64,000 bases of DNA. Origin: Ctenosaura bakeri. Lineage: Eukaryota; Chordata; Lepidosauria; Squamata; Iguanidae. The notes beneath the pieces are model-generated. The model was not told the origin of the DNA, searched no databases, and worked only from the letters and a program-made list of their open reading frames with translations. Position numbers and translations under genes: made by a program. Numbering within the stretch: position 1 is the stretch's first letter; every line of letters starts with the position of its first letter. Of this stretch, positions 1 to 12,026 are shown piece after piece. The stretch spans positions 1 through 64,000 of the forward strand of contig CAOLHI010000965.1 in assembly GCA_948474755.1 (NCBI GenBank). The letters are read 5' to 3'.

Positions 1-1490
1 CACGAAACAATGGAAAATTACCTAAGAGCTTCTTCAACATGATGGATGATTTCAACTTATTTGACACATGGAGATATAAAAATGGACAATTAGATGGATA
101 CACATTTTACTCGGACCGCCACAAGACAATGTCAAGGATTGATATGATATTGACATCTAAAGATTTACTGATGAAGATCATAGATATGGACATTCTTCCT
201 AACTTATGTTCCGATCATAATCCATTATAAGTACTGCTGAATATCAAGGATAGAGAAAGAACATGGAGACTGAATGATGAGATATTGTATAAGGAGAAGT
301 ACATCACAGAAGCAAAAAAGGAGATAACCAATTACTTTAAGGAAAATATGACACCTGAGCTTTCGATGAAAACTATTTGGGATGCAAGTAAAGCCGTGAT
401 GTGTGGTAATTTTATCAGATGGTGTGCGGAGATTAGAAAAGAAAAGCGACATAATGAACAGCTGATTCTTGGAAGGATGAAGGAGATCGAAAAACAGATG
501 AGGAAGAATCCATCGGATAATAAGATTAGATTACAGATGAAGGTTTATCAAGCTGAATTAAATCAACTCGATTTGAATGAAATCGAACAACAGATACAAA
601 GAACGAGGTACAATTTCTTTGAACGAGCTAATAAACCTTCTAAGCTTCTGGCTGGTATGTTGCATAAAAGAAGGACCAGAAATACCATAACGGAGATTAA
701 AATTGGTGAAGAAAGAATTACAAAACAAGAAGAGATAAAGCAAGCATTCCACAAATACTATGTGAAATTGATAAGTGAGATTCCAGTATTGAAAAAACAA
801 CATGAAATGGAGGAATATTTGGAGAAAATGAACAAAATGAGATTTACTGAAGAACAAAGATCAGTTTTGAATAAACCTATTTCAATGATGGAAATAGTTG
901 AAGCTATCAGGAATTTGAAGAATGACAAAGCTCCTGGACCAGACAGCTTTACAGCAAGATACTATAAAACTTTGAAACATGAAATTTTGATACTACTGCA
1001 GAGTACAATAAATGAGATAATAAAGGAGGGAGTACCAGATACCTGGAAAAAAACTAATGTGGTGTTGATTCCAAAAGAAGGTAGAGATCCAACTGAGGTT
1101 AAGAATTATAGACCAATTTCTCTTCTAAATACAGAGTATAAAATTTTTGCTTCAATCTTGGCAGAGAGACTTAAAAAGGTTCTTCAAGATGTTATACATG
1201 AAGACCAGAATGGTTTTCTACTAAAGAGATCTTTGAGAGTTAACATCAGAACGATATTAAATATAATTGAATATTACAAAAAACATAATGAGCAAAAATT
1301 GGCAATGATATTTGTAGACGTGGAGAAGGCCTTTGATATGATCAATTGGTCATTTTAGAAGACGGTAATCAAGCAGATGGAAGCAGGAAGTAAGTTTGTC
1401 TCATGGATTGAAGCAATTCATAATCAACAACAAGCTCGACTGGTGATTAATGGAGAGAAAACAAAACGGATAGAGTTACATAGAGGGACA
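1..1490 (+). pseudogene. L1 ORF2 fragment (L1-B): end of endonuclease plus start of reverse transcriptase
   Basis: This is part of the endonuclease/reverse transcriptase protein of an L1 LINE, which nicks DNA and copies its own RNA at the nick. The frame at 39-230 carries the end of the APE-type endonuclease (the YTFYS..H.TMSRIDMIL block and the closing SDHNPL motif). The frame at 285-1358 carries the linker and the start of the reverse transcriptase: NDKAPGPDSF, NYRPISLLN and the palm motif FVDVEKAFD with the first catalytic Asp. A stop at 1356-1358 and a frame break near 230 disable it. The same frame resumes as far as RIELHRGT near 1490, one step before the expected RQGCPLSP motif, and is cut there by L1-A. 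The 5' part lies outside the window. Confidence 0.9.
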
Positions 1491-1980
1491 TTTTTTAAAT
1501 GACTTTTAAATGTCACTTTGTTGTTGATCATATTTTAGATCCTGTTAACACTTTTAAACTGCCTTTTCCAAGAGTAAGGAGAATAAAATATCTGTCCAAA
1601 ATTCTCCAATGTTATTTATAATTAATTCAATATTCGTCAGTGTAATAACATGTTTATCTTAGTATACTTATTAATTTATTGATAGAATCCTACATTTTTG
1701 TTGCATGAGAAATATTCTAGATCATGTATGCTTGTTATTTCTCTTTCACAAGTTTGGTTTTAATTTTTTTAACCAGTCACTCATTTGGTCCTCTATGATG
1801 TTTACACTACATAGTAAAACCTATTATAGCTAGTTTACCCCATGTTTTTTCCCATAAGAGTGAGATTAGGTTCCAGAACTCGTTACTTTGGTTGGTTGAC
1901 TTGTAAGATATAATTTCTGTCAGCCTATCTAATTCTGTGGTTTCATATAATTTCATTAGCCAGTCCTCGATTGATGGTGT

Positions 1981-2876
1981 TGTTACCCTGTTTACTGGGG
2001 GTCCCGGGAGGGACACCTAAATAACCTTACAATTACACAAGATGGGGAAATTAGTCAAGAGCACTGGTTGGCACTACGAGAGGCAGGGTAACACAGCAGG
2101 ATCTTGTAACCCAATGTTTACGGGGTCAGGCCAAGTCAAGGAGCAGACCGTGTTGGAAATAATGAATGATCTTTATTAAATACAGGCACACAATGTAAGT
2201 AACACACGCAGATAACTAAGGAAAATAAAGGGGTGAGTATGATAGCGGGATTTTTGGAGGGATAGTTGATTCGGGTGATACAAAACCTGTTCCTGAAGCC
2301 CGGAAAGAAGATAGAGAGCGATGCTGGGGTTCAATGTATCTCAGCACGTGGAGCTGAGGGGAAGCTCACCAAGCAAAGGGGCAACAAGGCGGTCTGGAAC
2401 TCAGGAGTAATCTGAGGATGGTCTTGGAATCAGGGGTTTTTATAGGGAGAAATGTGACTGCAGGCTATGCCTTACTCGGGGAAAACAATATGTGAGACAA
2501 AGCTTGGGAAAGCTCAGAATTTAGCATGATTGAGTTAAATCCAAATTGACAGAGTTAGCCAGTATGCAAATGCTCAGTGCTTGGCTTTTGAGTATTCAGC
2601 TTGCCAAGTTACCTGCTCAGGGCAGGGAGTTCTTTGTAAACAGCGTGCATACATAATGAGGTTGTTTTCAGGGAGGTCTCCTAAAAGCGGTGATCTGGCT
2701 GTTTCTGGCCTGCCTGGGTGGGGAATGGAATGTCCAGGAATTAGTGGCCGAGCCTAGTTCTGTGCTTGTCCAGGGGCCTCTCAAACACGTGGAGGATGCT
2801 GGTGGAAGAGAGCCAAATTATGATATTAAAATGATATCTTTGGGGTGTCTCCAAGGAGGCCTAAACTGCAGTAACA
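1981..2876 (-). mobile_element. Solo LTR of the TGTTAC ERV family
   Basis: Starts TGTTACCCTG and ends CAGTAACA, giving the inverted termini TGTTAC/GTAACA. Flanked by a 4-bp direct repeat GTGT (1977-1980 and 2877-2880). Minus orientation follows from the R/U5-like part (gggtcccgggagggacacc) lying at the low coordinate and the GATATC-rich U3 start at the high coordinate. No internal retroviral sequence adjoins it, so it is a recombined solo LTR. It interrupts L1-A ORF2 near its C-terminus. Confidence 0.92.
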
Positions 2877-3630
2877 GTGTCATTGCATCCTTCCATCTCT
2901 GTGCTGATGTGATTCTGGCTGTAGTTATCATGTATACTAGTGCTTCTTTTTTCTTCTTCAATAGTTTCAGTTGGGAGGAACTATCTATCATATTCAGCAG
3001 ATATATTTTTGGGCACAATTGGAATTGCACATTTAAGACTTCTGTTATCTTCCCATGAATTTGCTTCCAGAATCTTTTTATCAAAGAGCATCTCCACCAG
3101 GTATGATATAGAGTTCCTGTTTTGTTGCACATCCAGCAACTAGGATTTTTATTATTTGAAATTTTTGCTATGTACATCGGAGATAGAGTCCATCTATAAA
3201 GTAATTTGTAATAGTTCTCCCTTAGTTTAGCTGGTTTCACCAATTTCAGAGTGCTAATCCAAGAATTTTCCCATTCATCTAAGGTTATAGGGGATTTCAG
3301 GTCTTTTGCCCGTTTAGTCATGTTCTCTTTTATTAGGTCTTTTGCTTGGTTGAATCTTAATAGTAATTTATAGATTTTCCCTGTTTTGTTATTAAAATTA
3401 TTTGGCAAGATTTTGTCAAATTCTGTGGCTTTATATTCAATACCATATAGTTTTTTGTCTATCTTGAATTTTTCTAGTAATTGTCTGTGGTGAAGCCAGT
3501 GTATGTTGTATCCTACTATCAGTTCCTCTTTGGTTTTAAGTTCAGCTGAGTCACCCTTTATCTTTAGAAGATCTTGGTAGGTTATCCATCTGTTCTAGCT
3601 CAGCATTTCTCATCTATAAAAGGCTTCGTG

Positions 3631-4618
3631 TGTTACCCTGTATTGTGGGGGTCCCGGGAGGGACACCCAAATAACCAAATAAAAACACAAGATGGGGGAA
3701 ATTAGACTCGAGCACTCTCTCAAGCTAGCGAGAGGCAGGGTAACTTTAGCTGGGATCTTTTAACCCTATGTCTACAGCGTCAGGTCAGAGAGCGGATAGA
3801 CAAGTTTTCAAAGTAACAAATAATAGTTTTATTGAGAACAAACCACACAAAAGACATGATATACACTAACTAACTGAGAAATAGAAATGGAGAGTTTTGG
3901 GGGAATGTGTAATACCACACCTTTTCTCGTAGTCCTGGAGAGAAGTGAAGGTTGCAGGGAAGAAAGCTCAGTGTGGTTCGCTGAGGGGACGACTCACTGG
4001 ACAAACTGACAACAAGGTTAGATGGAAGTCCACGGTGATCCAAGCAGTCTGAGCAAGTGACCCAAGAAGGGAGGCAGACTCAGTTATTGGGAACTGAGGG
4101 GACAGCTCGCCAAACACAGCGGCAGCAAGGCTGGATGGAATTCAGGAGCGATCCGAGGAGGGCAATTGTGGACCTTTTATAGGGTGGATTTTACCTACAG
4201 GCCATGCCATGCTCGGTGAGAACAAAGGAAGTTTGGAGCAGGACAATAGCATTGGAAAAGGTCAGGTTTTACATGATGAGCTTAGCGCTGGATGACAATA
4301 GTATAGTCAGTATGCAAATGGCCCAACATATAAAGGACTGGCTCAGTGCTCGGCTGGGCATCTTTGTGTACAGTTGTACTGAGCAAGGCGGGTTTGCAAG
4401 AAGGAGTGGTCCCTGAAGCATAGGAGAGGCATTAAGTTCCCTGCCTAAATGAGATATGGAATGTACAACCATTAATGGCCGCGCCTATTACGTGCTTGTC
4501 CGGTGACCCTTGTAAACATGTGGAGTGGGGTGGCAGAGAAAGGTCACATAAAGGCCAAATTATTTGATATCAAGAGATATCTAGTGCTCTCACCAGACGT
4601 AGCATAACCGTGGTAACA
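3631..4618 (-). mobile_element. Solo LTR of the TGTTAC ERV family
   Basis: Starts TGTTACCCTG, ends GGTAACA, and has a 4-bp duplication CGTG at 3627-3630 and 4619-4622. At 988 bp it is longer than the copy at 1981-2876, with a more diverged U3, which suggests another subfamily. Inserted in L1-A ORF2; the L1 reading continues on both sides. Confidence 0.9.
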
Positions 4619-4999
4619 CGTGTACTAATGTCGATAATGGAATTTTGGAATACAAGAACGATTTGTATTTCAGCCAGACTCTTAGTAGGGATCTCCTTAA
4701 AAAGTGATTTGTAAAGTCTTTGTTGATCTTAGCCATATCATACATAATATAGGAATGCCATCCAAAGGGTAGGTTTGATTCTTCTGCTTGTAGTACTCTT
4801 TCAATGAGATCCATTCTGTGAGCCAGTTTAGACAATTTGCATGGTAATATAGCTTCAAATCTGGTAGGGCCATACCTCCTCTTTCTTTAGCGTCTTTTAG
4901 GGATTGTAGTTTTATTCTTGATTTTTTGCTTTTCCAGATAAATTTTCTTAATTCTTTGTCCCATTCACGAAACGGTTTATCATTTGTAATAATTGGGAG

Positions 5000-6369
5000 T
5001 GTTACTGCAGTTTCTAGCCCGGACTTGAAGGATATTAGATATCACTTTGATATCAATAATTTGGCTTCCTTTACCTATTCCTCTCCATGTGCTGTGAGGT
5101 CCCCTGGACAAGTTCACAGACAGGCATGGCTCTTAATCGCTGTAACATTCCACACAAATACAGGCAGACCAGAAATAGCTGCTTCAGAAGACCTCAAAGG
5201 TAAGTACTCTATTATGTATGCACGCTACTTACAAAGAACTCCCTGCCCCTAGCAGGCAGCTTGGTTAGAAGAATATTCATCTGACAAGCACTCTGCTTTT
5301 GCATACTTTCTACTCTATTGACAATGTCACGATATGTAAAGGGTTAATCTTACTTGCTGCTGCGCTGCTTCTTCTGACCTTGCCCTTTAAGCTCAAGGTG
5401 TAGACTGAGAAGGCTACACAGCTGTATGTTAAATGTTTAAGTTGTAAGTTTATGTGTTTGACTAAGGCACATGTAGAGTACCTAATAATGTACAGCTGTG
5501 TGGAGTATATATAAGCTGTTTGGAAAAAGCATTCTTTCTCTCTCTCTTTTCTCTTGTCTCCTTGCTGTGCTGGTTTGTATGTTACTCTGCTGTTTTACTG
5601 TTTAACTTTACGATGGGCTTTTGCTAAATGCCTTAATTTGTTACCTGTAATAAACCTTTTGTATTTTTCCTTATTGCGGTCTGAAGTGGCTGTTTTTCCT
5701 CTAGGCTGTAGTTTATGCCAGAGGTTCTTTGGAGGTCCTTGTTTGCTTAAACAAGTACCCCAGTTTTCAGGCTCGCTAGGCAGGCAGCCGACAGACAATT
5801 CGGACTTAATCATGCTAAATTCTGACCTTTCAGAGGCTTTGTCTCCAGCCTGAAACTCATTGTTTTCCCCAAGTATGGACTAGCCTATGGCCACATTTTC
5901 TCCTATAAAACCCCCTGACTTTGAGAGCTTCTTCAGATCGCTCCTGACTTCCATCCTGCCTTGCTGCCGCTTTGCTTGGACAGCCTTCCCCTCAGTCCCA
6001 TGTACTGAGACTCCATACCTCCGAACTTCTGCTGCAGACTACCCGGGCTTCAGGACAGGTGTCGTATTACCCAAACCAACAATCTCCTCTAAAAATCCCT
6101 CTATCCCACTCCAACCTTTATTTCTATAGTTATCTGTGTGAGTGTGCTGCATACACTGTTTGATTGTATTTTAATAAAGATCACAATTATTATTTCACTT
6201 CTGTTTGCTCATTAACTTGGCCTGACCCCGTAGACATTGGGTAAAAGATCTCGCTCCGTTGCCCTGTCTCTCATATTGCTATCTTGTGGTCTTGGCTAAT
6301 TTGCCCAACTTATGTAATTGAGAGTGCATTTAGGTGTCCCTCACGTGACCCCCAGAAAACAGGGTAACA
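5000..6369 (+). mobile_element. Solo LTR of the TGTTAC ERV family, itself interrupted
   Basis: Starts TGTTACTGCAG and ends CAGGGTAACA, with the 4-bp duplication GGAG at 4996-4999 and 6370-6373. A GATATCA..TGATATC inverted repeat lies near the U3 start, a CCTATAAAACC TATA element near 5903-5913, and an AATAAA signal near 6172. Excess length over the usual 900 bp is explained by the foreign LTR at 5325-5793. It splits L1-A ORF2 at the block following KMNFLFQ. Confidence 0.92.
5325..5793 (+). mobile_element. Second-family solo LTR nested in an ERV LTR
   Basis: A 469-bp insert beginning TGTCACGATATG and ending GCAGCCGACA, flanked by the 5-bp repeat GACAA (5320-5324 and 5794-5798). Other LTR copies run straight through this site (ctattgacaattcggac). 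It has its own TATATAAGC promoter element near 5506, a TC-rich tract, and an AATAAACC polyadenylation signal near 5650, so it is an LTR and not a random insert. Its ends, size and duplication length differ from the TGTTAC family. No internal region of this family is visible in the window. Confidence 0.85.
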
Positions 6370-8829
6370 GGAGATTCTGGAAAAGGAAGTTCATTTTAGG
6401 TAAAATGTTCATCTTTATGGCCGCTACTCTACCCAGTAGTGAGAGATCCAATTTTTCCCATTTTTGTAGTTCCTTTGAAATTTCTTTCCATACTGTCTTG
6501 TAGCTGTCAAATAAGTCTGTATTGTTCTTCATCATATGGATGCCCAGGTATTTAATTTTTTTTGTTATGGTGAAGTTAGTAGTTGTTTCAATCTCACTTT
6601 CTTTTGGTCTTGTTAAATTTTTTGTTAACAGTTGTGTTTTTTCTTTGTTCACTTTAAATCCTGAAGCATCTCCAAATTCTTTCAATATTTCAAGTGATCT
6701 GTCCACACTGGGTTTTGGGTTTTCGGATATAATCACAATGTCATTAGCAAAAGCCAGAGTTTTGTAAATTTCTGTCTTTATCTCAATCTCCTTGATGTTT
6801 GGGTCTTCCCACAATTTTATTAATGGAGCTTCTATCACTATTAAGAACAGTAAAGGAGATAGGGGGCAACTCTATCTTCTTCCTTTATTTATTGTTATTA
6901 TCTTTCTTTTTTCTCTATTAACTAATATTTGCACCTCTTGTTTAGAGTAGATAGCTTGTATTATAAAATTTTCACCCATTTCTATCTTCTTTAAAACATT
7001 AAACACGTATAACTAATTTACGTTGTTGAAAGCCTTTTTCGTGTAGAGAAATGTCATTAATAATTTCTTCTCATTATGTGTTCGGAAATGTTCGATAATA
7101 TTCAATAAGAGGTGAATGTTGTTTCTCATGTGTCTTTTGGGTAGAAACCCATTTTCGTTGTCGTGAATCCAGGATTGCAGCACTTTTTTTAGTCTTTCCG
7201 ATAGAATAGCTGTAAATATTTTATAGTCTATATTTAGTAATGAGATCAGTCTGAAATTTTTTGGTTCAAGTGTATCTCTATCTTCTTTACGTATTAGGGT
7301 GATATTTGCTTGGTTCCAAGTATATAGTAAGTTCTTGTATGTTATCTCATTAATTGTTTTTTGTAGTGGTGTAGTCAGTTGTTCCATGAAGATTTTATAG
7401 AAATATGATGTGAAACCATCTGGGCCAGGTGCATTACCATCTTTCAATTTCTTTATCACGTTTGTGATCTCCATCTTTGATACTGGTTTGTTCAGGGTGA
7501 TCCTTTGTTGTTCTGTCAGTTTTTGCAGGTTTATCTTGTCTAAATAGTCCTTGATTTGTTTGTCTGTCACAGGTGTATCCTCAAATAGTTTAGTGTAGTA
7601 TTGAGAAAATATCTCTTTGATTTTATTCTGTTGTCGATGGATGATTTCACCTTCTTTGATTCCTAGGATCAATCGTTTTTCTCTTTCTTTTTTCAGTCTT
7701 TGTGAGAGCCACTTGCCTGATTTATTGGCATGCTCAAAATGTCTTTGTTTCAAGAATTTTAGCTTCCTTTCCATTTCATATGTTGTTTGCATATCTAACT
7801 GTTTTTGTAATACTTTGTATATATTTTAACATTATTTGGCTCTATTTGGAGTTGTTCCTCTTTTTTTAAAATCTCTTCTAAGAGTTCTTTCTCTTCGTCT
7901 TTTCTTTGTTTTTTTCTTTGTATCTCCTGTTGGATGAAGAAGTCTCTCGTTACCACCTTAGCAGTGTCCCAAACAATATGATTTGTGGTCACTTCTCTCA
8001 TATTGGTATTGAAGAAGTTCTGTAGTTCTTGTTTTGCATTAGATATTATTTTGTCATTACGCAGGAGATATTCTTTTAATCTCCAGTTATACTCTGTTTT
8101 TCTTGTTTCTAATGTTAGTACAATGACGTTGTGATCAGTGATTGATTTTGGGAGTACTTCTATTTTCTTTATATTTTTATTTAAAGTTTTAGATGTGAGG
8201 AACATGTCTATCCGAGACCATGAGTGATGTAGAAAGTATATTCAGAGTAAAAGTATATTCTTTCGCTTTTCCATATAGCTGTCTCCAGGTATCTTCAATT
8301 GATAGATCTCCTGAAATGATTTGGGTAGTTTACCTCGATTTCTTTTTGTTGTTTTTTCTTATGAATGATCAATGGTAGAATTAATTATGCCATTCCAATC
8401 ACCCATCAAAATTAATTTTGGTAATCATAATCTAAGATTTTCAGTTGGAGTTTTTCATAAAAATCACTCTTATTCTCTAAAGGGCCATATATACCCATCA
8501 ATAATATTTCAGATTGTTGAAGTTCAATCTCTACTGCCAAAAAGTGTCCTTTTGAGTCTTTAAATATTTCTTTTGGATTGTATTTTTTCTGGACATATAA
8601 CGTAACACCTTTTTTCTTCTTGTCAGTAGTTGATGAGAAGTCTTGTCCTGGTCTAGGATTTTGTATGTGTTTGATGTCTCTGGTTCATAATCTTGTCTCT
8701 TGTATACAGGTGATATCTGGTTTATGTTTCTGGAGATAATGCAAGACTTTTTTTCCTTTTGATTATCGAGTTTATCCCTTTGACATTCCAAGAAACAATT
8801 TTCAGTCCCATGATCTTCGCATGTTTGTT

Positions 8830-9933
8830 TATCTTCTGTTTCTTGTGATTCTTCTTCTTCTTCTTCTTCTTCTTCTTCTTCTTCTTCTTCTTCTTCCTGT
8901 TCAGTATTATTTTCACCACCAGTATTTTCTTCTTGCTGTATTCTTTGTGCTCTCTCTTCTAGATCTGTCCTTTGTGAATCTACTTCTTGTTGACCAGAAG
9001 CTGCCTGGCTCTTGAAGATTTGTTTTGGATGTTGATTTATTCTCTTCTGTGTTGCCTAGATCTTCTCTATATCTTTTTAGAAAATCTTTAGCTTTCATTA
9101 TTGAGTTTAATATGTATCTTTTTGATGGAATGTAACTGTTATGCCTTCGTATCTCTCCTGATATGGCACACCTTTTTTTTTGTAGGAGTTGTGCTATAAA
9201 TCTATAATCTTTTCGTTTCTTTAGTATTTGTGAGGGTACGTCCTTAAAAATCTTTGTATCTTTTCTGTCTATTTTTAACGTGTTGGAGTAGCTCAGTTGA
9301 ATAAATAGATCCTTTATTCGGTCTCTAACAAAATAAACCACAGTATCGCGTGGGACATTCCTTTTCTTAGCTATCAGGGAGTTCACTCTGGAAATCTTGT
9401 CAATCTCTGAGTCAATTTGGTCTGTTGACCATCCAATAAATTCAGCCAGGGCTGGTATTAAGCATAGATATAAATTTTCTTCTAGAATTTCTTTGATTCC
9501 TCTGATTTATATACATTTGTCTCAATATCTCAGTTCCATGCAGGTATTTTTGATTTGTTCTTGTTCTATTAATAGTTCCACATCTTTGGATTTCTTCTCC
9601 AGATAGGTAGTTTTCTCTTGTAATGTCGTCTACTCTCTTATTTAATTTTTTCAGATTTTTGGTTATGGACTCCAATTTAGTTCCAAAATTTTCTACTTCT
9701 TTCTTGACTTCCTTAAATTCTGACGATAAATCTTTCATCTCCAATCTCATTTCTAGCCCAGTTTTTCTCATTTCATCTATTCAAGTCATTGTGAGATCTG
9801 TCTGTTCTGGATCTTTTAAGGTTTCTGGTACTTTGAAGGATTCTAGTAGTCTGGCAGTGTCCAGGGAGCTTCTTCCGTGTGATTTAAATTGGAGTTGTGA
9901 TTGTGCCAAAGCTTTCCTTGTCCATTCAGACAT
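8830..9933 (-). pseudogene. L1-A ORF1 (RNA-binding chaperone), broken
   Basis: L1 ORF1 protein is a coiled-coil trimer that binds the L1 RNA. The likely start is the ATG at 9931-9933 (MSEWTRKALAQSQLQF). A charged heptad-rich segment follows at about 9771-9620 (EMKDLSSEFKEVKKEVEN, then LESITKNLKKLNKRVDDI). The RNA-binding and C-terminal domains lie in the frame at 9386-8913 (PRDTVVYFVRDRIKDLF, FKDVPSQILKKRKDYRF). Stops and shifts lie at about 9780, 9440 and 8920. The acidic tail is encoded by a (GAA)n run at 8849-8896, just before ORF2. Confidence 0.75.
8849..8896. repeat. (TTC)n / (GAA)n microsatellite in L1-A ORF1 tail
   Basis: About 16 near-perfect TTC units on the plus strand. In the minus-strand ORF1 frame they encode a run of glutamates directly before the ORF1-ORF2 boundary, so this looks like an expanded codon tract of an old L1 protein. 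Confidence 0.95.
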
Positions 9934-11990
9934 GATGTGGTTGGGAAGTGTTTTCTCTTAATAAGTTCCTATTACTAATATTTCAGATATCAAATATCCA
10001 GTGTCAGAAATTTATATGTATCTTATACAACTTATAATCTTGTGTTATGTTATCCACTTAATCTTTCCAATTAGACAGTCTAAGATTATAGTAATGATAT
10101 TAGAGTTATTAACTTAACCTGTGTTGTTATACTGGCTTATTCTAAACAGAAATCTTAGTAATTCAATTCATATCATAATAATGTAAATTCAATATAAGTT
10201 CAATTAATTCAGTACAGGATTATTATCATTCTCATACACAATTCATATATCATGGTTTTGTTTTTTGTTTTGTTTAGTGAAGAATATAAAGACAGGTAAA
10301 GTAAGGTTAGGTGACAGTAGATAGATCAGAATATAATATGTATCAGTACATGCATTGGTTAGGCCTCTTTTGGAGTACTGTGTCCAGTTCTGGGCACCTC
10401 AATTCAAGAAGGATGTCAACAAGCTGGAATGTGTCCAGAAGAGGGTGACCAAAATGGTGAAGGGTCTGGAAGCCATGCCTTATGAAGAACGCCTTATGGA
10501 GCTGGGTAAGTTTAGTCTGCAGAAGAGAAGGTTGAGAGGGGACATGATAGCCATCTTTAAATATTTGAAGGGATGTTGTGTTGAGGAGGGAGCAGGCTTG
10601 TTCTTTACCGCTCCAAAGACTAGGACAAGGAGCAAAAAAAAAAAAAATACAAGCTGCAGGAAAGGAGATTCCACTTGAACCTCAGGAAGAACTCCCTGAT
10701 GGTCAAAGCTGTCCAGCAGTGGAATATGCTGCCTCGAAGTGTGGTTGAGTCTCCTTTTTTGCAGGATTCTAAGCAGAGGCTGGATGGCCTTCTGTTGGAA
10801 ATGCTTGGGTTTTCCTGCATAGCAGAGGGTTGGACTTGATGGCCTCTGGGGTATCTTTCAACTCTATGATTCTATGATTCCATCAATCAGTTCAATTATA
10901 TAGATAATGAATTAATATGCTAATAAATAGTTTAAGATTAGTCACAAGTCGTTCTCTAATGTTCAGATGTCTGTTACCATATGATCAATTGCTATGTAAT
11001 CAATACTATACAAATCAAATTAAACAGGCAAGTTCTTGATTTCTGTCACTTTCTATGAACAATTAAATGTAATAAGTTGATTTCACATTATTAAAGTTTC
11101 AATATATTCTACTATTAATGTTCAAATCAACAAACACTATTATACTGTATATTCCTCACTACTTAAATCAATTGCTATTTTAACAAGGTTTTTTTTTACC
11201 AGTAATCACATTTGGACACAAGAGGGCAGTATTGGTCATTTACATGTCAGGTTCCTTCTATGTTTTGTTTGTTTCTTCTCCAAGTATGCTTCAGTGAGGT
11301 TTATCTTTGACTTTGAAGTACAGCTGTGTTCACTTTATGTCTTGTTGCTAGATGGGGGAGCTGTCTTTGAGATGTTATAACATATGCCAATAAAGAAAAA
11401 ACAAAGGAGAGTCTTTCAGTAAACAGACCAGGCCAAGTCAGAGCCAAATAGGACAAATAGTGTTCCTATAAGAAACAATTTCCCCAACAATGTCTCTTCT
11501 TTAAACCACATCCAACAGGGTCTCCAATAGTCTTCTAAGTTCTCAGTTTCAGCTAGCAGTTGGAAATCCGAAAATACATAGTCAAAAAAGGTAGTAGTCC
11601 CACACAATCCCATGTCTACCCAACATAGAAGCTGCAACAAGATAACGAGATGATTCAACCTCATCAGAGATGTCCGTGACCAATTCAAACAGAGATCCGA
11701 GGTTCTTCCTTATTCCCTGGGCACCGCTCGCTGGAAGCAGTTTCAGTCAGGACTAGGAAGTCTCTAATAAGACTCTTAAAATTTCTTCTCCCAAAAGAAC
11801 AGGCTCTTCAGTCTCTTTAAGGTCTGTTAACATAGGAATGTGAGCCAGCTCAGTCAGAACTAGACAGACTGTCCATTTGGTCAACTCTGGTGGGGTTTTT
11901 TTAAAAAAAAGTTTATATAATGCGAAAGTATATTTATATATATTTAGATGCTGATAGTGTGAGTTTATTATTAGTGGGATGTATTTTGAG
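9934..11990 (-). other. L1-A 5' UTR / upstream region
   Basis: No convincing open frame. Apart from the CR1 at about 10352-10880 the region is AT-rich up to about 11200, then more mixed in composition to about 11900. Position directly upstream of ORF1 suggests L1 5' UTR, which would hold the internal promoter. The minus-strand frame at 11688-11416 has no recognisable motif and is probably chance. Confidence 0.5.
10352..10880 (+). mobile_element. 5'-truncated CR1 LINE, 3' end
   Basis: The frame at 10355-10678 matches the end of the CR1 reverse transcriptase [48 protein letters not shown] frameshift follows at an A-run near 10635, then the C-terminal residues and a 3' UTR with a direct repeat ctatgattctatgattc at the end, the CR1 tail signature. 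Heavily 5'-truncated, as most CR1 copies are. Confidence 0.92.
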
Positions 11991-12026
11991 TTGTAAGTTT
12001 GGTTAATGTAGAGTGTCCACTTATCT

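Larger units (their letters stand above)
1807..8815 (-). pseudogene. L1-A ORF2 (endonuclease-reverse transcriptase), broken
   Basis: The start is marked by MGLKIVSWNVKGINS at about 8814, the usual N-terminus of the L1 endonuclease. The endonuclease body (8200-8800) is frameshifted. Linker and reverse transcriptase follow at 8205-7795, 7792-7013 (GNAPGPDGF, NFRLISLLN) and 6838-6370. The catalytic loop reads FAND rather than FADD, so the second Asp of the active site is lost. The frame continues at 4999-4619 (KFIWKSKKSRIK, ERGGMALPDL), at 3630-2877 with the C-terminal Cys/His block (CWMCNKTGTLYHTWWRC), and at 1980-1807 (PSIEDWLMKLYE) to the stop. Three LTRs and several indels separate the pieces, so no functional protein can be made. 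Confidence 0.85.
1491..12000 (-). mobile_element. Near full-length L1 LINE (L1-A), multiply interrupted
   Basis: Reading the minus strand gives, in order, a 5' UTR (about 12000-9934), ORF1 (from 9933), ORF2 (about 8815-1807) and a short 3' UTR ending in a weak A-rich tail near 1490. Removing the LTRs at 1981-2876, 3631-4618 and 5000-6369 and the CR1 at about 10352-10880 leaves roughly 6.7 kb, a normal L1 length. ORF2 protein blocks resume correctly across each LTR, so the pieces are one element. It sits inside L1-B, whose frame stops at RGT near 1490; a CPL-type block resembling the next motif appears at 12011-12026. The exact 5' end (11.9-12.0 kb) and the target duplication are uncertain. 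Confidence 0.8.

Noticed and set aside
1..12000. L1-B (plus) and L1-A (minus) as a single twin-primed inverted L1
   Set aside because: L1-A contains its own complete ORF2, overlapping the domains of L1-B, so two separate elements are needed.
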